Assembly (NCBI RefSeq): GCF_002939475.1
Contig: NZ_PKFQ01000001.1
Location: forward strand, 6,011,001 to 6,075,000
Source: Streptomyces cinnamoneus
GTDB lineage: Bacteria; Actinomycetota; Actinomycetes; Streptomycetales; Streptomycetaceae
Reading direction: 5' to 3'
DNA: 64,000 nucleotides
Part shown: piece by piece, positions 58,713 through 64,000 of the stretch
Layout of the letters: each line of letters starts with the position of its first letter
Numbering within the stretch: the first letter of the stretch is position 1
Position numbers and translations under genes: made by a program
The notes under the pieces: generated by a model
The model's database searches: none
Told to the model about the DNA's origin: nothing
The model's input: only the letters and a program-made list of their open reading frames with translations

Positions 58713-58750
58713 CAATGTTGCAGACGTGGAGACGTGGAGCGGAGCACCCG

Positions 58751-60973
<2,223 letters not shown>

Positions 60974-60984
60974 CGCCCCGCGCG

Positions 60985-61055
60985 GCGGGGGCCGACGCCC
61001 CCGCCCACTCACCGCGACCACTCCGCCCCGGTCGGCATCTCGCCGACCGGGGCGG
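60985..61055 (+). terminator. Double terminator after isocitrate dehydrogenase gene
   Basis: Two hairpins: 60985-61004 (8-bp stem, loop CGAC), and 61023-61055 (perfect 14-bp stem, loop ATCTC) followed by TGGTGTTTT, a short T-run. Confidence 0.85.
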
Positions 61056-61286
61056 TGGTGTTTTCCGCCTGGGACGGTGACGGATGGTCCCGGCTCTTGA
61101 CGTCCCCTTGAGTAGAAGTGCCCCTTTTTGCTGCCGAAATGGGCCATTCCAGGCTGTGAACTGGCCAAGGTGATCAATCGCGCCGCTGGTGGAGGGGAAA
61201 TGGATCAGCCTGTGCGACGGGAAGGGGAGTCGCGCGAGTGAAGGCTTGAGGGGCTTCCCACCGCTTTCTCGGGGGAAGGTCTGCTC
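61056..61286 (+). other. Intergenic leader with no gene seen
   Basis: The stretch is less GC-rich, with TTGACG at 61098-61103 and a T-run near 61126. No promoter with normal spacing is clear. GGGGGAAGG at about 61271-61279 is the ribosome site for the next gene. Confidence 0.5.
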
Positions 61287-62954
61287 ATGCTGAAGTCGTC
61301 GCCGTACGTGCGTCGTTGGGCCCTTGTCGTCGCGGTGGTGTCGGTGACGGCGGCCGTGGCGCAGCAACTCCTCATCATCGCCGGCTTCGGCGGGTGGTTA
61401 CCGGGGTGGCAGCCGTGGCCCTGTCTGCTCCTGGCGGTTCCCTCCTTCCTCATCGCCCTCCGGAGCGGGGCGACGGTCGCCTGCCCGGCGCCGCTCCTGA
61501 AAGGCGCCGAGGTCATCCGGCGCGTTCCCGTCGGGGTGTGCGTCCTCGGTGTCCTCGTCCTCACCGCCTTCGTGTGGGCCTCCCTTCAGGAACACGAGCC
61601 GCACTTCGGCCATGAAGAGGCGGTCTATGCGAACAAGGCCCGCTCGTGGCTGGAGGGGACGCCGGACGCCGGGTGGGGCCTCTACCGGCCCGTCGGGCTG
61701 CCGGCTCTGGGGTACGTCGCCCTGACCGTGCACAACAGCGTCGGCACGCTCCGGGTCGTGGCCCTGTGCGTGGTCCTCTTCACCCTGACCGTCACCTATG
61801 TCGTCGCCGCCCGCTGGACGACCCCGAGACGGGCGGTCGTGGTGACGCTGCTCCTGCTCGGCGGGCTCGGGTTCCTTCGCCGCGTGCCCGAGTTCCTGAA
61901 CGACATCGGCAGTACGGGCCTCCTGCTGATGGTGGTGTTCCTCGTCGCCCTCGCCCAGGAGAAGCCTCGTTCCCGGGCCGTGCTGGGGCTCCCCTTCGTC
62001 ATCGTTCCGGCCTTCTACTTCCGGTACGGCGTCGTGGGAAACCTGCTGGCCGTTTTCCTGGCGGCCCTCGTGGCGTACGGGCCCCGGGCCTGGGCGGCGC
62101 AGTGGCGCCGACTGCTCTGGGCCGTCCTGCTCGTCGCACTCGGGCTGGTTCCCCACCTCGTCCACGCGGTGCGCGCGACGGGTTCGCCCCTGGGCGTGAT
62201 GACGCGGGCCACCTCCCAGGCCAACCGCGCGTTCTTCGGCGACGGGCTGCTGTACTACGCCGCCACGTTTCCCTACCGCCTCGCCGGTGACCTCGGCGCC
62301 GTCGTCATGGTCGCCGGGATTCTCGCGCTGGTCGCCGCTGTGCGGCGCGTCCGCTCAGCCGGGCCCTCAACGATCGAGAGAAGCGAAGACCGCAGACGGG
62401 TCTTCCTCGGTCTCACCGCCCTCTTCATGTTCGTCGTCCTGGGATGCACCTCCCATGGCGAACCGCGGTTCGTGTACGTCCCCGTCGTGCTCCTGACCGT
62501 GCTCGGCGTGCAGAACCTGGCGGAGCGGTCCGGCCGTTGGTCCGCCCAGACGCTGACCGCTGTCGGCGTTCTCGCGTCGCTGTCCGTCCTGGTCACCGCG
62601 CAAGTGGTCGGCCACGGGGCGATGCGGGGGCCCAGCCGGCTGTCCGAGTCCACCGTTCCCGTGGCGCGGAGCCTGACCTCGGACCGGCCCTGCCTCGTCG
62701 TTTCCGGCTACGAACCGGAGATGGGCTGGTACTCGGGTTGTGATGCCGTCACCTACGCCCAGTACGAAGAACGCGCGGTGCCCCCCGACATGCGTGTCAC
62801 CCTCGTGCTCTTCGAACGCGGACGCCTGCAACCAGGGCCGACTGCCGTGAAGGAGCTGGTGGGCGACCGAGAGGTCACGACGTCCGTGAGGGACACGGAC
62901 GGCTCTCTCGGAACGGCACGGGCCATCACCTTCCGGGAAGGCCGTCGGCCGTAG
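61287..62954 (+). CDS. GT-C (GT39/ArnT-like) integral membrane glycosyltransferase
   Basis: A polytopic membrane protein of 555 residues with about 10-12 hydrophobic segments. HEEAVYANKARSWLEG in the first outer loop (about residues 109-124) matches the acidic, Tyr-containing catalytic loop of lipid-phosphate-sugar glycosyltransferases of the GT39/ArnT kind. A soluble C-terminal part (about 450-555) with VVSGYEPEMGWYSGC lies outside. It probably transfers a sugar from a polyprenyl donor to an envelope acceptor on the outer face. Donor and acceptor are unknown. It starts at an ATG with GGGGGAAGG 7 nt upstream. Confidence 0.75.
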   Translation: MLKSSPYVRRWALVVAVVSVTAAVAQQLLIIAGFGGWLPGWQPWPCLLLAVPSFLIALRSGATVACPAPLLKGAEVIRRVPVGVCVLGVLVLTAFVWASLQEHEPHFGHEEAVYANKARSWLEGTPDAGWGLYRPVGLPALGYVALTVHNSVGTLRVVALCVVLFTLTVTYVVAARWTTPRRAVVVTLLLLGGLGFLRRVPEFLNDIGSTGLLLMVVFLVALAQEKPRSRAVLGLPFVIVPAFYFRYGVVGNLLAVFLAALVAYGPRAWAAQWRRLLWAVLLVALGLVPHLVHAVRATGSPLGVMTRATSQANRAFFGDGLLYYAATFPYRLAGDLGAVVMVAGILALVAAVRRVRSAGPSTIERSEDRRRVFLGLTALFMFVVLGCTSHGEPRFVYVPVVLLTVLGVQNLAERSGRWSAQTLTAVGVLASLSVLVTAQVVGHGAMRGPSRLSESTVPVARSLTSDRPCLVVSGYEPEMGWYSGCDAVTYAQYEERAVPPDMRVTLVLFERGRLQPGPTAVKELVGDREVTTSVRDTDGSLGTARAITFREGRRP

Positions 62955-63042
62955 TCCCGTTCTTCGCCTCCGCCGCCAACCGGCCCTTCCACCGGCGATC
63001 TCCCCGATATCGTTGCCGGGACTACGACTTCAGGGGTGGGTA

Positions 63043-64000
63043 GTGGATCCGTTCGTGACGGCGGTGGTTTCGGCCATGGGGACTGTCACCTCGGGGGCCC
63101 TGTCCGGGGCCGGCGGGGAGATGGGGCGGCGGAGTTCCGAGGCGCTGTTCGGCCTCTTGCGGCGGGCGCAGCGTGACGGGGGCGGCAGCGGCGAGGACCG
63201 TTCCCCCGGTGACCCTGGTGACCGTGGCGACTCCGGTGACCCTGGTGACTCCGGTGACCAGGGCGGCTCGCCCAGCCTGCCCGTCACCGAGGAGGAGCGG
63301 CGCGTGCTGGCCGACAGGCTGGCGGACTGCGCCCGCCGTTCGCCCGAGTTCGCGCGGGACGTCATGCGGTGGGCGCGCGAGAGCGAATGGCTGGCACCCC
63401 GTGTCGTACCCGCCGTCGCCCAGGGCGCCTCGCGCCCCCGCATGCTGCCGCCCGTGACCGCCGCCTTCACCGACCGCGACGCCGTACTCGAAGAGATCCA
63501 GCAGATGCTCGACGAGGAGGAGCGGCCCGCAGGCTCGCCCGCCGTCGTCGTCCTCGTCGGCCCGGGCGGCATCGGCAAGAGCGCCACCGCCGTGCACTGC
63601 GCCCACGCTCTCGAAGAACGTTTCCCCGACGGCCAGTTGCACGTGAACCTGGCGGGCGCCGCGGTGTCGACGGCGCTGGCGCCGTCCGAGGTGCTCGCCC
63701 GCTTCCTGGACCGCCTCGGGGTCGCGCCCCGCAGGATGCCGGCCGACGAGCGGCTACGGGAGGAGCTGTACCGGGACTGCACGGCGGACCGGCGCATGGT
63801 CGTCGTCCTGGACGACGCCGCCTCCGCGTCCCAGGTCAGACCGCTGCTGCCCGCTGCCGCCGGCGCTCTGGTCATCGTCACCAGCCGGCGCCGGCTCGAC
63901 GGGCTCGTGGCCGGCACCGGGGCCCGCCACATCGTGCTGCCGCCGCTCTCGCCGGCCGACTCGGTGCGTTTGCTGGGCCGCATCGTCGGCCGTGGCCGGA
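63043..64000 (+). CDS. STAND/NB-ARC NTPase, 5' part
   Basis: The gene is cut by the window end; 319 residues are visible. The GTG at 63043 has AGGGG about 7 nt upstream. The N-terminal ~50 residues (VDPFVTAVVSAMGTV, then GGEMGRRSSEALFGLL) hold a short hydrophobic or amphipathic stretch. A run of collagen-like G-x-y triplets (GDPGDRGDSGDPGDSGDQGG, bases about 63209-63268) follows. The ATPase core has Walker A VGPGGIGKSA (near 63560), Walker B MVVVLDDA (near 63800) and the sensor VIVTSRRR (near 63870). There is no SARP-type DNA-binding domain at the N-terminus, so it is not a typical SARP regulator. C-terminal repeats (TPR or WD) are expected but lie outside the window. Function is unknown: signalling or defence are both possible. 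Confidence 0.85.
   Translation, partial: MDPFVTAVVSAMGTVTSGALSGAGGEMGRRSSEALFGLLRRAQRDGGGSGEDRSPGDPGDRGDSGDPGDSGDQGGSPSLPVTEEERRVLADRLADCARRSPEFARDVMRWARESEWLAPRVVPAVAQGASRPRMLPPVTAAFTDRDAVLEEIQQMLDEEERPAGSPAVVVLVGPGGIGKSATAVHCAHALEERFPDGQLHVNLAGAAVSTALAPSEVLARFLDRLGVAPRRMPADERLREELYRDCTADRRMVVVLDDAASASQVRPLLPAAAGALVIVTSRRRLDGLVAGTGARHIVLPPLSPADSVRLLGRIVGRGR

Overview
The window is very GC-rich actinobacterial DNA, almost certainly from Streptomyces or a close relative. This is judged from the GTG and TTG starts with GGAGG-type ribosome sites, the large cis-AT type I polyketide synthases, a monomeric NADP isocitrate dehydrogenase, and metE under a B12 riboswitch.

Bases 1-47380 hold five consecutive plus-strand type I PKS genes, here called A-E; the first is cut by the window start. 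They carry nine extension modules and a terminal thioesterase. In order they are: A-last, AT(malonyl)-KR-ACP; B, KS-AT(methylmalonyl)-DH-ER-KR-ACP; C1, malonyl DH-KR; C2, methylmalonyl DH-KR; C3, methylmalonyl KR; D1, D2, E1 and E2, all malonyl DH-KR; then TE. Read colinearly, the released end of the chain is a 2,4,6,8-tetraenoyl carboxyl, followed by 10-methyl-11-hydroxy, 12-methyl-12,14-diene, 16-methyl and 19-hydroxy. The loading module and early modules lie upstream, so ring size and product name cannot be given. The modules are a patchwork of near-identical DNA blocks (ATs, KRs and KS 3' ends), some with clearly lower GC than their surroundings, which points to recent duplication and gene conversion.

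A perfect 17-bp hairpin (47402-47439) separates the PKS from a convergent five-gene minus-strand operon (47491-52946). Its overlaps and short gaps suggest translational coupling. It encodes the whole route from isobutyryl-CoA to propionyl-CoA: isobutyryl-CoA dehydrogenase, enoyl-CoA hydratase, 3-hydroxyisobutyryl-CoA hydrolase, 3-hydroxyisobutyrate dehydrogenase and methylmalonate-semialdehyde dehydrogenase. Its product can feed methylmalonyl-CoA, which three of the PKS modules use.

The 1.3-kb gap before metE holds two divergent cobalamin riboswitches. One faces the valine operon (minus strand, about 53165-53325). The other is the leader of metE (plus strand, about 53885-54100). After metE come an APC-family permease, monomeric isocitrate dehydrogenase, a GT39/ArnT-like membrane glycosyltransferase, and the start of a STAND (NB-ARC) ATPase with a collagen-like repeat, cut by the window end. 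These last genes look like ordinary chromosomal neighbours of the cluster.
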